Below are positions 33,895-45,763 of a stretch of DNA of 64,000 nucleotides, piece by piece (within the stretch, counting starts at the first letter, position 1; each line of letters starts with the position of its first letter). Origin of the DNA: Histoplasma ohiense. Taxonomy: Eukaryota; Ascomycota; Eurotiomycetes; Onygenales; Ajellomycetaceae. A program made the translations under genes and the position numbers. The stretch is from NCBI GenBank assembly GCA_017607445.1, contig JAEVHH010000002.1, forward strand, positions 744,001-808,000, given 5' to 3'. The notes under the pieces were generated by a model. That model worked only from the letters and a program-made list of their open reading frames with translations, was not told where the DNA came from and did no database searches.

Positions 33895-35992
33895 ATTCAA
33901 ATGCAGGGCTTTGTTTATGGTTGGGAGAGGGGAAAATTTTTTCTCCGAATATGCATTTGGTCAGAGGTCATAATAGGCAATCTAATCAGAATCCTATTGT
34001 GTGTGCCATTTAGCATGAAGGAGAAGTAGGTACTGCTAACGAGAGGCTCATACATCTCATGCCCAGATACATATGTATGGGGTGCGTGCACCACTGACTG
34101 ACATGTTTTTTCCCCCGATCTTTGTCTCCTCCATGTCTTTTTCTCTTCCCTTTTAGTTTTAAAACTCCATTGCAATCCATCCATACTCTGTCCATTCTTT
34201 TTTTTCTCCACTATGAATCTTTACCTCATACCAAGCAACTTTCTTCTCGAAAAAGTATATTCCTTCCATGCATGGCGGTAGCGCGGATGCGGATGACGAT
34301 ACAGAAATAAGTTACCAGCTTTTCCAATTCCTGTTATTGGGGGAGAATGAAGGGGAGAGGGAGAAGAGGAAAAAGGTGTTTCTTGCAAACCGGCACCGCC
34401 ACGACCCCCGTCCAAATAGTTTTAATGGATCCTCTCCCCCCCCCTATCTTAAGTACCTACCTACCTATTTCCGGAACTTCTCACAGCCCCGTCAACCGCA
34501 ACTCATCCAAGCATTATATGGCGGTAGCCTACTGGTCCGTTGCCATTCCGCCAGCATTGCCGCGTGCGGGAGGGGAATTGGGCGGTTGGACGGGAACAGG
34601 CTTAAATGCAGAAAAATCGGGTTTCGTACTTAGAAACGCAGGAAGGAAGAACTGGAAAGTTGTGGAGTGCAAATAGAATGTGTGGGTAAGCCAAGTTTCA
34701 AATTTTGCATAAGGTCCTCTACTGTGCTGCTCCGGAGCCAGGGGTCCAACTTCGAGTCCTGTCCTTGCCTCAACGACTTGGATGTTTCTATCCGGATCCA
34801 CAGGGAGGGGGAGGGATATCTATTCCGCCGGCACGTGGATGCGTTGGCCTCCTAACATCCGCCACCCCTGGCTTTGCAGCTTTACCTCGTCAATCGCCGT
34901 TAGATAGGGCCGCTAGCAGCTATCACAATGTAAGAGTGTCAGCTGCTCGATATTTTGTATAGTCGGTCTGATTGGCTTGTGGAACTGCTCAAGCTTCTTG
35001 TTCGGCCTGGTAGAAGCCCTGTAGCATTTCCAAACTGATGCCCAATCCGGGAGATGGAAGAAGAGCCTCCAAGGAACCTATCCCTTTGTCTTCCGCATCT
35101 CTCTCAGTTTATATGGAATTCCTGTGATAGAATCGCCGTTTAGAACCCAACACCATGGCCCAAAATATATGGCTAGTGTTGAATTGTGAGGACTAGAGAG
35201 TCTTCAGGATAGTAGGGTATCGGGGAATTCTTAAAACTTTCGACCCCAGTTGATTGTCATCTTTGAAGGACAATTCTGTCTTTCTCCCCACTTCATGAAA
35301 CACGTAACAAAAGAGCTTTTACAACACCCTTGAACAATGACGAAGATAAACAAATAGAGATCAGATAATTTCAATGACCCATAAGACGTCTCCAGATGAT
35401 TCGCAGTGCTGAATCTCGATATTGTGGTTGACTTTTATATAATTGACACTTGCATTGAGACCTGCAGAAATGAGCACGGAACAAGGAATCGAGAAGCAAT
35501 CAGCCGCAGCTGCAGCTGCATGGCATGAGACATGATTTCGCGTAACGCAGGGAGAATTGAGTATGAAGGTGGCCAAGTGAGATGTTGTTGGTCTGCCTTT
35601 TTTGTTTCAAAGAGGCTGAGGATGGGCGCCACAATGTTGACGCAAGAGGCCGGGTGAATGTTTTTAAGCGTGTCTTTTTGACAGGGCAGAGAGGAGGAGG
35701 AGAGAATGCTCTAAAACTTTCGCATCAGGAAGTTTCCTTGCTGTGTAGATGGATGTCCCTGTGCTGGAGTAGTCTCTCGGGAATAACTTGACCAACTCAG
35801 AGGCGCTGAAGCTTGGCACATTTGCCGAAACCCAATGCGCCACAACAAACACATTACCACGCTGGATGGCAATGCTTCTCTCATCCGCACAGTTTTGATC
35901 TTCTCCGTCCTAGCTATATTATCCGATCTCATTCGGCTTCTGCGCTCATTTGGCTATCTTGGTTCTGTGCTTGCGAAACTTATTCCTAGACA

Positions 35993-37626
35993 ATGTCTAG
36001 CCCAAAAGATGAGGGGTCGGGTGTCCCCGCTGGCAGTCGGGGTTCCTGGTCGTCGTTCTTGAAGGTGAGGGGGAGACAAGCTAATTGAGTACATTTTTTG
36101 CAAGAAAAGAAAACTGATATTGCGGAACATATCCCATCTGCCCTTTGAAATACTTCTCTGACATTCCGATTTGTAGTCAATCGCCTCTTTTAACGGCGAT
36201 CTCTCCTCCCTAACCGCTCCGCCCTTCATCCTCTCCGCCACCTCCCTCGTCGAATACTCCGCTTACTGGGCCGAGCATCCAAAGATCTTTGTTGCACCAG
36301 CCAAAGAGCCCGATCCTGAGAAGCGTGCCCTCCTTGTGTTAAAATGGTTCCTTAGCACGCTCCATCAGCAATATTGCAGCCGCAGCGAGAAGTTGGGCAG
36401 CGAGAAGAAGCCTCTAAATCCGTTCTTGGGTGAGCTGTTTCTGGGGAAGTGGGAGGATGATGGCGATGTTGGAGAAACACGGCTTGTTAGCGAGCAAGTA
36501 AGGTTCGTAATTCGTTCCTGCAGCTTTTTGTTATCTGACTCCCAGCATTTTGCCGGAGAGTTTGTGGTGTGCTGAAAATGCTTACTCTGTCTGGTAGCCA
36601 TCATCCTCCTGTAACGGCTTATGCAATCGAGAATGAGAAGCATGGTGTGCAGGTAAGCCATCATTCCACTCGATAAGTTTGAGATGCAATTTGTTGACAC
36701 TGGAACTTGAATCTTTGTTTTTTCCCCGCCTCGTTCAGCTACAAGGATATAACGCCCAAAAAGCTTCGTTCTCGAGTACAATAAACGTCAAACAAATCGG
36801 ACATGCCATATACTCCCTCACTCCGCTACCTACCACAGCCAACCCATCCCCAGAACGGGAAACATACCTCATAACTCTCCCGTCACTGCACATAGAGTCT
36901 CTAATTTACGGAACCCCCTTCGTCGAGCTCAACCGACACACCCAGATCGTTAGTTCCACCGGCTACGTTGCCAAGATCGAATACTCCGGCAAAGGGTGGG
37001 TGAGCGGGAAGAAGAACTCCTTCACCGCCATCCTATACCACGAGAGCGAAGGCGAAAAGAAACCCCTCTACACAGCTGAAGGCCAATGGTCCAACACCTT
37101 TGTCATCAAAACCGCCAAAGGCAAAAAGCAAGAGATCATAGAGAATTACTGTGCCAGGACGGAGAAGACGACCCCACTCACCCTCGCCCCGCTAGAGGAA
37201 CAAGACCTGTACGAATCACGAAGGGCATGGAAGGACGTTGCAGCCGCCATCGGCCGCGGTGACATGGACGCCACTTCCGTTGCCAAATCGAAGATCGAAG
37301 TTGCCCAGCGCCAGCTGCGCAAGCTGGAGCGCGAAGAGGGCCGCGAGTGGGAAAGGCGGTTCTTCAAGCGCGTGGAGTCCGGCGAAGATGATCAGGTGTT
37401 TCTCAAATTGGCGGAGAAGCTGGGCTGGGTGGATTCCAATGGCAATAGCGGCCTGGAGTCCGATAAGACAGGCGGGGTGTGGAGATTTTTGCCTGAGGCG
37501 GCTAAGAATGCGGTTCGGCCCTACCATAAAGATGGGGGTCGCGGTCTGGGGTTAGTGGCCGGTGATAACTCATCTGCGGTGGTTGAACAGGCTACGGAAT
37601 CAACGGAGGTTGCGGAAAGCAGTTGA
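35993..37626 (+). CDS. KES1: Oxysterol-binding protein of the Kes1/Osh4 type
   Basis: Model: 35993..36064, 36177..36502, 36598..36652, 36739..37626, 446 aa. It is a lipid-transfer protein that exchanges sterol and phosphatidylinositol-4-phosphate between ER, Golgi and plasma membrane. There is no PH, ankyrin or FFAT region, so it is the short Osh4 class. Exon 2 carries the lid and NPFLGELFLGKW; the exon 2/3 join restores the signature EQVSHHPP (about 130-137) that binds the PI4P headgroup. Exon 4 includes the barrel, NSFTAILYHE and QGQWSNTF-like AEGQWSNTFVIK. Intron 2 uses a GTTCGT donor; the nearby GTAAGG would destroy the signature. It converges with the RTA1 gene. Confidence 0.94.
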
Positions 37627-37678
37627 GAAATGAGGCCAGGGGAACTTAAGAGGGCTCCGCGCCGTTTCCTCATCTTAC

Positions 37679-37682
<4 letters not shown>

Positions 37683-37712
<30 letters not shown>
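37683..37712 (+). repeat. (CT)15 microsatellite
   Basis: Uninterrupted CT dinucleotides about 60 bp after the KES1 stop codon, probably in its 3' UTR. Complementary to the (GA)n tract 320 bp downstream on the same strand. Confidence 0.9.
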
Positions 37713-37718
<6 letters not shown>

Positions 37719-38031
37719 TTCTGAGACACTTTTGTTTCTATCCCCTTCCCAATTTTGGATTTGAAGACCCACTTCAGGACACAAACCCGTTCCCGCCCCC
37801 CTTCCCCCCCCTTTTTTTTATTTCATTTATTTCTTCCCTTCTTTTCCTTTCCATTTTCCTTTCCTTCCACCGTTTTCTGTTCTGGGATGATTCGAAAGAA
37901 TTTTGATTTGCATCTGCATCTTGATCTGCATTTGGCTGGGCCTATTTGGTTTTACACGTTGGTTTAAATTCCCGCTTCATTTTTTTTTTTTTTCGATTTT
38001 ATTTTATATATATATTTGAGTAGAAAAAATA

Positions 38032-38035
<4 letters not shown>

Positions 38036-38072
<37 letters not shown>
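38036..38072 (+). repeat. (GA)18 microsatellite
   Basis: Uninterrupted GA dinucleotides, same-strand complement of the CT tract at 37683-37712. The two together form an inverted repeat with a loop of about 320 nt. Confidence 0.9.
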
Positions 38073-38075
<3 letters not shown>

Positions 38076-38884
38076 AAGGCACTGGAATAAGAATTTATCA
38101 AACGGCCGCCCTTTATATAGAACAGGATATATGTAGTATCCCTCACTCAGCTGGAGTGGTTCAAACTAGAGAGGATATGGATCACACACACACATATATA
38201 TATATACATAACTAGTTATCTTTTCATCATTAGCTAACTAACTAACTAACTAACTTACGCTTATATAACTAATTATTTGATTTTTCATTAATGCCATCAT
38301 CAACCCCCTTGTACTGTACATACGGAATAGCCACCAAGCCTGGAAGTCTGTACAGGTATCATATATCATAATATATTACACGAATATGTACATGTATATG
38401 TAGATGCCATTTGCTATGGGTTCTAGATTCTAACAGGAGATAGGTAAACATACATACAAACATGAGACGTAAAAAAAAAAAAGAGAGAGAAAACCAAGCC
38501 ATTATTAGCTACCGTAGCCCAAAAACGAGAGGTCCGCATGCATACTATGTCCAACAAATGCATTGACGGGAGAGCAGAATTATGTGGCATAGAGAGGAGG
38601 AGGAAGGAAAGCTAGGAGGAAACAAGGCGGGCGAAAAAAGAAAAAAAAATGAGAATATCAATGCTTTGCCTGCTCCAACACATAGTACGATAAGGGAAAA
38701 TGAAAAAAAGGGGGGGATAAAAGACATGCCAAAAAAGAAAAATTTTTTATCCGGTATCCGCGTAGTCGGGGAAAGGAAAGGATCCAAAGAAATTAAAAAT
38801 AAGTAAAAAAAAAAAAATAATAATAATAGTAATAATAATAATAAAAATAAAATAGAAGGAAAAAAAAAATCTAAAAACTCCCCA

Positions 38885-40193
38885 TCATCGTTGATAATGT
38901 GCCTGCGGATACCCCGATGGCACCGGAGAGACGAATGAACGGTCATACCGCTGGGAATTCCGTAAACCGTCCTGCATCCGCAACCCTTCGGTTTCCAAAT
39001 CACTTCCCGACTCGACATCATTGACACGACGGCCGAGATGTTTCCACGAATGCTTCGGCCGACCCGCAGCAGCCGCCGCCGCCTTTTCCGCCTTCTTTTC
39101 CGCCTTCTTCTCCGCCTTCTTCTCCGCCTTCTTCCGCTTAATTTCCTTCTTGTCCTTCTTCGGGAACTCACTCTCGGGCCCCACTAGCGCAATCGAAGGG
39201 TGCACGATGTTAAACAAAACGAAACCTAAAAACATAGGTACGGCTTCCAGCAAGTAGAAGGCCTTTTCGTTCGTGGCCAAGCCGGTTTCCATACCCTTTG
39301 AGAACTCGATTAGGCGGTAAATGATGCGGATGGTGATTAGGAGGAGCACGGCGTAGAGGGTGTAGAGGAGGCGGCGCCAGGGGAGGTGTTGTGGTTGGTA
39401 TACTTCGATCTTGTTCATTAGGTACTGAAAGCGGCCGGCGAGGAAAAGGAACATGATTATGAAGAATTCTTGGAGGCCGATTCCGCCCATGTCTGTAGAC
39501 GCGCACAACGGGTTAATAGGGTGATAAATTGCAGAAGGAGCCAACGGACCCCGTAAAAACGAAGGGCGCGTAATTGAATGATGGAGGAAAGGGAAATCAG
39601 GGTAGGCACAACATACAAATATTAACGCCCATTTTGGCCACGTTCGAACTGTCGGATGACATCAAACTTGCAGACGACGATTGAACGAACATGGAAAACA
39701 CATCCAGCAGTACAAACACAAGCGTAATGCGCTGAGCGCTGATACCGAAGATCTTCTTCTCCGGGATGTAGAAATAGATCATCCGCCCCAAGACCATATA
39801 CACAAAAGCATTTAGCCAAACAGGGGCGAGAATGATCAATAGTTGTTGTGGGATGAAGTGCCATAGACCATATATCTTCTTCGCGGAAACTACGCGCATT
39901 GCGAAGCCGCCAGTTTCCCATAGGACGGCCATTACGATCACCCAGCAAAATTTCTAGTAAAACAGGAGATCCGAGTTAGTATATCCACTTTTCTCCCTTC
40001 GTTTCGAATTCAGAAGGGATCGAGGGGAAGTTAGGTAAGGTGTAAAACGCACCTTTCGGCATGTAAACCATTGAACGACATGAGCCAATAAAGTTACTGC
40101 GTAGAGCGAGGTAAACAGAATGGCAGCCTCCACAGAGGGACAATATAACCACCCAACAGTCTCCGAATTTCTCTCAAAATCACAGCGGCCCAT
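38885..40193 (-). CDS. RTA1-type seven-helix membrane protein
   Basis: Model: complement(38885..39492, 39617..39953, 40053..40193), 361 aa. The family (yeast Rta1, Rsb1, Pug1, Ylr046c) consists of seven-helix proteins tied to lipid translocation and drug or heme-related stress. The N terminus MGRCDFERNSETVGWLYCPS precedes helix 1. FIPQQLLIILAPVWLNAFVYMVLGRMI and LVFVLLDVFSMFVQSSSASLM are the family core (helices 3-4). Helices continue in exon 3 (QEFFIIMFLFLAG, LLITIRIIYRLIEF, FLGFVLFNIVHP). The cytosolic tail holds five tandem KKAE-type units, an Ala run and a Ser-rich end. An upstream in-frame Met at 40271 adds 26 residues without family resemblance, so the Met at 40193 is preferred. Confidence 0.9.
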
Positions 40194-42341
40194 TTTTGTC
40201 TTTTGCTTCCGTGCAGGAGAGCCTCGAATCACAAGGAGAGACCAGAAACAAAAGAAAAGGCCAAGGTGCACCGAGAAAAAATGAGTAGTGAGATAATAAT
40301 ATAAGGGTCAATCTAATTCTGAGATAAGATGTGCGCTGAATCAAAACAGCCAGAAAATCGGGGCATCCATGATGACTTAAATAAATCGTCCCCTCGCTCC
40401 AGCTTATCGCTTGACTTCATAACATTGAAGTCCACTTTCATCAGACGAACCTGTAATGCTTTTTTTTTTTTTGGTCTATGCTAAATTTAGATGACAGTTG
40501 CGAGGAACCAGTCCTGGTTAGTTCGACCTGATGACAACAGGAAAGCGAAGCATTTTCGAGACTTCTAGAGTATCAAAGAAGATAGTTTCGCACTTGGACT
40601 CCTTGTAATGATTGCAGAAGAATCCGAGAGGATTCGTCATTGCCCGTTTGTGATGATACTTGTGCCCCTGCTGCGACAGGTATCGATACGAATATTATGG
40701 CCTTTTTTTTTTTCTCTTACCTCGAGAAGGACGTTATCGAGCATGGTGATACGTTGTCGCTGGCTGGTGCTCGCTGTCAAGCCACGCAAGACCAACTTCG
40801 CAAGATCCTCCGCAGGTCAGCACAACCCCAGCAGAGATGCAAAAGCCCTCACCACTGTGGTTTGGCAGCTATCCGGAGCATGGGCCAAAAGTTCAAATTA
40901 GTATTTTGTGTGGAGTGATGTCGCTGTTTAGTGAGGTGGGAACCGTGTTAGGTGCTCCAACCAAGGTTGCCCCCCCCCCAGGGGATATTCGCGATCGGAA
41001 CAGATCCATTTTGCCCAGGGGTTACGTGTGGGTTCGCCGAATCGAGATAGGCCGGAGTCAGTCACGCAAATGAGATCTCAGGTTTTGATTTTCAAGGGGT
41101 GGAGCCGAGGTGAGCAGTGGGATCCGGGAGCGAGATTATCACCGTGGAGGAGAAACGCCCAGAGTAACGGATATTAGCGGAGCTGCGCTCGCACCGAGAG
41201 CCAATCCGAGCGCAGCGCAGCACTGAAGGGCGCTATCAAAGAATTACGACACCAATGCAGCCCTACTCTGTGCGCAGCATACCCTCTAGTTATACGCCAC
41301 ACGTCAGATTAGTTCGTTGGCTGTCGTTTCATGACGTTTCCCACATTTCCCACATTTCCCACACACCAAGAGCCGGGACGAATTTAAAACGAGGGCAGAA
41401 TCCACAGAAGCGGCGCTAGTGTGGCTGCCCCCTCACCGTGCTTGCTATAAATATAACTATATAATTGTTAATTGTTCTGCCTGGCTTGTGGCTGCATCCA
41501 CGCAGTTCTTCAAATGCTGTTGACGACTGAAATACAAGGAGAGAGTACCTTGGGAACCCGCATGGCAACGTAGGCCCCTGCTCATGTCATGGTAGTGAGT
41601 GCTGTCCCCGCGGCAATTCACAGGATTGAGAGCGGCATTACAAAACCAAATTCCGATTCTTTTTCAATTTCATGGTTTGGTTATATCCTCAATGTGAAAA
41701 GAGGGGAAGATAGGAGAAACTTGGAACAACCGAGAGAGGAGAAATATAAAACCAAGAAAAATGATAACCGTTTGGTTTGTCTACTTGCCTGTCGTATCAT
41801 TTCCATTTCAATTAATCAATCGAAGCTATAGTTTATTGGCAAAAAAAAAAAAAAAGAAAAAAAGAAAAAAGAAAAAGAAAAAGAAAAAAAAAGGGGGGGG
41901 GGAACGAGAAAAAAGCGAGTCCAGTCTCCCGAAGACGAAAATGTAATATAATTGTTACAAGAATGATTTGCTGTGTTTGTTGGGATTTGGAGGAGAGGAA
42001 TCGACATGAGATCCGTATGAGGGCAAACAAAAGAAGAGAGGAGCTGATAGGAGGAAAAAAGCAACCAATAAAAAAAAGCTAAAACGGAAAAATGATCACG
42101 TATCAAAACCTTTTTTTTGGGGGGAGGGCCAGGGGTCATTCGCAAAAATAATAGACCCTGTTGCAAGACAGTCAAGTCAATAAATCAATAACGAGACAAA
42201 AGGAAAAGAATCATCATTAGGGAACAAAACGAAGGAGTAAGCTCCCATGTACGAAGGAGAGCACACGTGGAGGGCGGAAGGACCTAGCCCCAGCGCTGCT
42301 TCCAAACGGCCTGTGAACCAGTTCATTTTGTGGTTTGCTTC
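40194..42341. other. Intergenic, 2.1 kb
   Basis: Upstream of the RTA1-type gene and downstream of DEF1. Contains the triple CCCACATTT repeat (41338-41364), an A/G tract (41842-41901) and no supported gene. Confidence 0.6.
41338..41364 (+). repeat. TTTCCCACA triple tandem repeat
   Basis: Three exact 9-bp copies in a row. They may be a minisatellite or clustered binding sites; no gene start is within 1 kb on the plus strand. Confidence 0.75.
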
Positions 42342-45081
42342 TTAATGACCGTAGTTGCCGCCCCATCCTCCCCCACGACCGCTATTTCCGTAGTAATTGC
42401 CACTAAACCCTGCCCCGTAATTGCCATATCCACTGGCTTGGTGGTGGGATGCATTGGCTCCCTGGTGATGCGCTCCAAGGCTTCCTAATCCACTGTATTG
42501 TGGGTTAAGCTGAGGATACGGCCCGAATCCCTGCTGGCTTGTTGGTTGACCCTGCGCAGGGGGCAAGCTCGTCTGCCCAGCCTGGGGTTGGCCAGGACCA
42601 CTGTTAGTTGCGGATCCTGGACGGTTTGCTTGAGCTAAGGATGGGCTTGGCCCGCCTGCCTTGGGCGCTTCGAATCCCTTTGCCGTTTCCTCTGCGCTCA
42701 CTGGCTGCTGTTGCGCAATAGGTTGGCTTTGGACAAATCCGGATTGTGTCCGGCCGAATACGTCCGGGATTCCGCCGAAGGCAGTATGGCCTGAGGTTTG
42801 GGCATCCGACGGCTGAGCAGAGCCTGTACGGCCATATCCTGCTTCGCGTCCAGGAACATTTTGGTTGAATGAAGCAGCAGTAGCCGGAGAAGAAGCATGA
42901 TCATAAGAGAATCCATGCTGAGGCTGCGCGTACATGCCGCCTTTGGCGCCGTAGGGAGCAGCATACTGGTTGCCATAACCAAATTGGTTGTTGTGAAGGT
43001 AGTGTTCTTCGTATCTCCTTGCGTCATCGTACATCGGGCGGTTTCTTCCATATTGATGCTGGTTCATTTGGCTCATGTATGTATTCGCATAATGGGGGTT
43101 GGAGTAATAGGGATAAGCATAGTTGTAGGCACCATGAGCACCCTGCGCCTGAGGGACATGTTGAGCCGGTTGTGTAGTTTGGCCAGGCAGTGTGGGGTTA
43201 GGTGTATTTTGACCACTGCTTGGAGCTTCAACATGGGTGAAACGGCTTGGTGGTTGCGTCGAAGCGACCTGAGGTTGCACATCTGCACCGCTGACATTAA
43301 ATCCGCTCCCGGCCCTCTGTTGTGTCGAAACGCCGTCCTGGGACTGGCCATATGAGCCATAATAGTATGGGTTTCGTGCCTGGTCGCCTCCATAAATTGC
43401 CGAATAATCCGCGGCGGTGGTAGCCGTGGCTTGGGATGGGATAGGAGCTTGGTTGGAAAATGGTTCCTGTGATTGTGGCTGCGACTGGTCAGCTTGTTGG
43501 CTGAAAGGGTCATACGGCTTCTGCGCTTCGGTATACCGCCCGAAGTCGTTAAATGGAGCATCTGTAGAACTGGCGGAAGGGGCAGGGGGAAGGCCAGGTG
43601 CGGGTCGAGGAAGAGCGACGGTGTCTGGGGGCTGAGCCTGCGTTTGAGCTTGGGTGGAGGGAGGGAGGGATGCGCGGGGCGCAACTGGTGAGTGTTGAGG
43701 AGGTTGAGCACGAGTTTCAGGTTTTTCTCTCTCCTCGTCAATGTCAAGATCAACTGGCCCGTTCAATCCCATGCTTCCGAATTGGACCGCAGCACGATCA
43801 ACGGCATGGTTTCCAGGCATCACAACGGCCTCCTGCTGTTCCATAACACGGCGCTGTAAGTTTGCCGCACGTCCAGATCCAGTGGTAGCTTTGTACGCAG
43901 TGGCAGTATAGCCTGAGATGTGTCGGGTTTGCGATGCGTTGACGCCGGTACCGCTGGGTTGCTCTGGGGTGCTTGTTGCCACTGTACTCGCTGCTGTCGT
44001 GCTTGTCTGTGGATGCGATACATCAGGAACCCGCTCAAGGTTTGTTTGAGTCAACTCATCTTTTGGAATCACTGGGACATGCGTTGTCTGTAAGGGGGTG
44101 GAGGTTAATGGTTCCACAGCGCGAGGGACTGTTGCTTGACGGACGACTTCTGGCTCCTCTGAAGGTTGTTCAGACGGTTTCTGGAGGGGTGGTTCGGTAG
44201 GCTTAGGTGCGGTCGCTGTAGCAGGAGGAGGAGCTTTTTTCTGAGGTGGAGGCGGAGCTGGTTGAGTAAACAAACTTGCCCAGCCTTTCTTCGAACCTTC
44301 TGGGATAAGGCTGCTCTTTTGCGTAGCCTGTTCTTGGAGCTCGTTTGCGACAGCGGTAGTACCTGGTTCTGTAGAAGCCGCAACGTCTGCAACTGCAGGT
44401 TCTTCCGACTTTTCCCATGTGTCAGCTGGTACAGTAGCAGCAGCTTCGGACTCTTCTATAGCATGTACCCCAGGTTTATCAGCACGAGTCCCATTTACGT
44501 GTCCACCCGCTCTACCACCACGTCCCCCACGACCACGATCACCCCGAGCGCGTCCGCGAGTTTCAAAACCTCCACGGCCACGGCCCCCACGATTTGGTGG
44601 TGCTGAGGTAGATTCTGCCTGCGAGAGGGACTCTTTCGCCTTGACACGGGATCGATCAGTGTGCTTCTTTTTGACCTCACCCCACTGCGAAACATTGCCT
44701 AAACAAAGAATATTGGTGATTATCAGTATATAAAAATCAATGTAGCAGCTTGTCGCAATACACAAGGGAATAGGCCAACGAACCCTCAGTGATGCGCTCA
44801 ATCGCAATTTCTAGATCCCCATCGGCATCCTCTAGTGCAAAAACAAGGTCCTCATCGGTCCAGTCTGCGAAAAGTTCTTTTATGGTCGAAAGGTTACCGG
44901 CATGCTTTTTCTTAAGTTGGCCTATTTCTCCTTCATCTTCATACGATGGCTCAGACATATTTTCCGAGTCTGCTTTGGCTGGCTTGTTGGATCGTCCACC
45001 TCTCGAGCTGTACCCACCTCTGCCGCCACGAGCAGACCCCCGACCACGAGAGCCGGATGGCCTGAATTGAACTTCAGACAT
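42342..45081 (-). CDS. DEF1: RNA polymerase II degradation factor Def1
   Basis: Model: complement(42342..44698, 44784..45081), 884 aa. Def1 promotes ubiquitylation and proteasomal removal of stalled RNA polymerase II after DNA damage. The N terminus has RGG-type repeats (SRGRGSARGGRGGYSSRGG), then a CUE domain (about 54-100: KKKHAGNLSTIKELFADWTDED, DADGDLEIAIERITEG), with the phase-1 intron falling at its end and exon 2 continuing NVSQWGEVKKKH. A second Arg/Gly block follows, then long Pro/Thr and Gln-rich disordered sequence ending in a Gly/Tyr-rich tail. In yeast the Gln-rich C terminus holds Def1 in the cytoplasm until it is clipped. The donor is GTTCGT. It is transcribed divergently from the gene at 45764. 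Confidence 0.92.
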
Positions 45082-45763
45082 GACTGTGAGAGATTATTTT
45101 TATGAAGATGCCAGCAAAGGAGCAAGGAAGAAGAAGGCGATTGCGGTAGGAGAGGGTGGAGTAGAAGACTGAGAACGTTCACGAGCTTAACCAAGGAGGG
45201 AAAAAAGACAGCTGGCGGCGAGGGCCAAGACGGGAGGCAAAAAAGGCAAAAAGTAAACAGCAAAGAGGACAAAACTCGATCTCTTGAAGAGAACAAACCC
45301 AGGAGAAACAACAGAAAGTTTGGATGACGGAGCGGTCGGGGGGATAGGTCTTGAAGACACAAAAGGATGGTTGGGAGGCTAAGAATATGTCGCGTTTCTC
45401 TCTTTCTTTGCTTTCTTGGCTGGGCGGCTCAAAGTCCAGTTCTGTCCCAATTGGGAAGAATTTACGCGAGCTCGCGCTAGGTTGGGCGCCAAACCACTGT
45501 AACCGCTGCAGGAAGCAGATACACGTACAACCACAACCACGAGTGCGATTGCAATTATAACTGCGATCACTTACCCACTGTCTAGAGGTATCTCACTTCC
45601 ACCAACTTCGTCGGGTTCCCCTCTCACTTATTTGTTCCTACTACTGCTTGCCAGTCACTCAGCAGCAATCTGAGAGGAGGGGTCAAACATCCGCGGTGAA
45701 TGGGAGAACTAAGTGCTCAGTTACTGCACAATTACGGGCGAGCCGGGTGGTGAATGAGGGCCG
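45082..45763. promoter_or_regulatory. Shared divergent promoter of DEF1 and the 425-aa gene
   Basis: The 682 bp separate two head-to-head starts and must carry both promoters. The half nearer DEF1 is purine-rich on the plus strand (so pyrimidine-rich on the DEF1 sense strand), as in many fungal core promoters. No TATA box is convincing. Confidence 0.6.

Larger units (their letters stand above)
31338..35992. other. 4.7 kb gene-free stretch between divergent genes
   Basis: Lies between the sugar porter (-) and KES1 (+). Many open frames occur on both strands but none has motifs, consistent splice sites or a family match. Contents: a GA-rich run at 32169-32189, a CAG repeat at 33486-33509, and an uninterrupted A run at 33846-33892. 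It could hold old, unrecognisable mobile-element remnants or long 5' leaders. Confidence 0.55.
37627..38884. other. Intergenic between convergent KES1 and RTA1-type genes
   Basis: Highly repetitive 3' flanks: (CT)15 at 37683-37712, (GA)18 at 38036-38072, a TATA run near 38190-38206, TAAC repeats at 38233-38255, and A/AAT-rich tracts at 38800-38860. Open frames crossing these tracts are repeat artefacts. Confidence 0.7.

Noticed and set aside
33660..34029. Frames with poly-Lys at 33660-34029
   Set aside because: Produced solely by the 47-A homopolymer.
36498..36503. GTAAGG as the donor of KES1 intron 2
   Set aside because: It would remove Val-Ser of the EQVSHHPP signature and break frame; the GTTCGT donor 5 nt later restores both.
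38545..39171. 208-aa minus-strand frame with poly-Arg and poly-Leu/Phe
   Set aside because: Off-frame reading of the RTA1-type tail repeats and the adjacent A-rich tract.
40194..40271. Upstream in-frame Met extending the RTA1-type protein
   Set aside because: The extra 26 residues do not resemble the family N terminus, which begins naturally at the Met at 40193.
42897..43355. Antisense frames within DEF1
   Set aside because: Shadows of the Gln/Tyr-rich coding sequence; no independent start context or motif.
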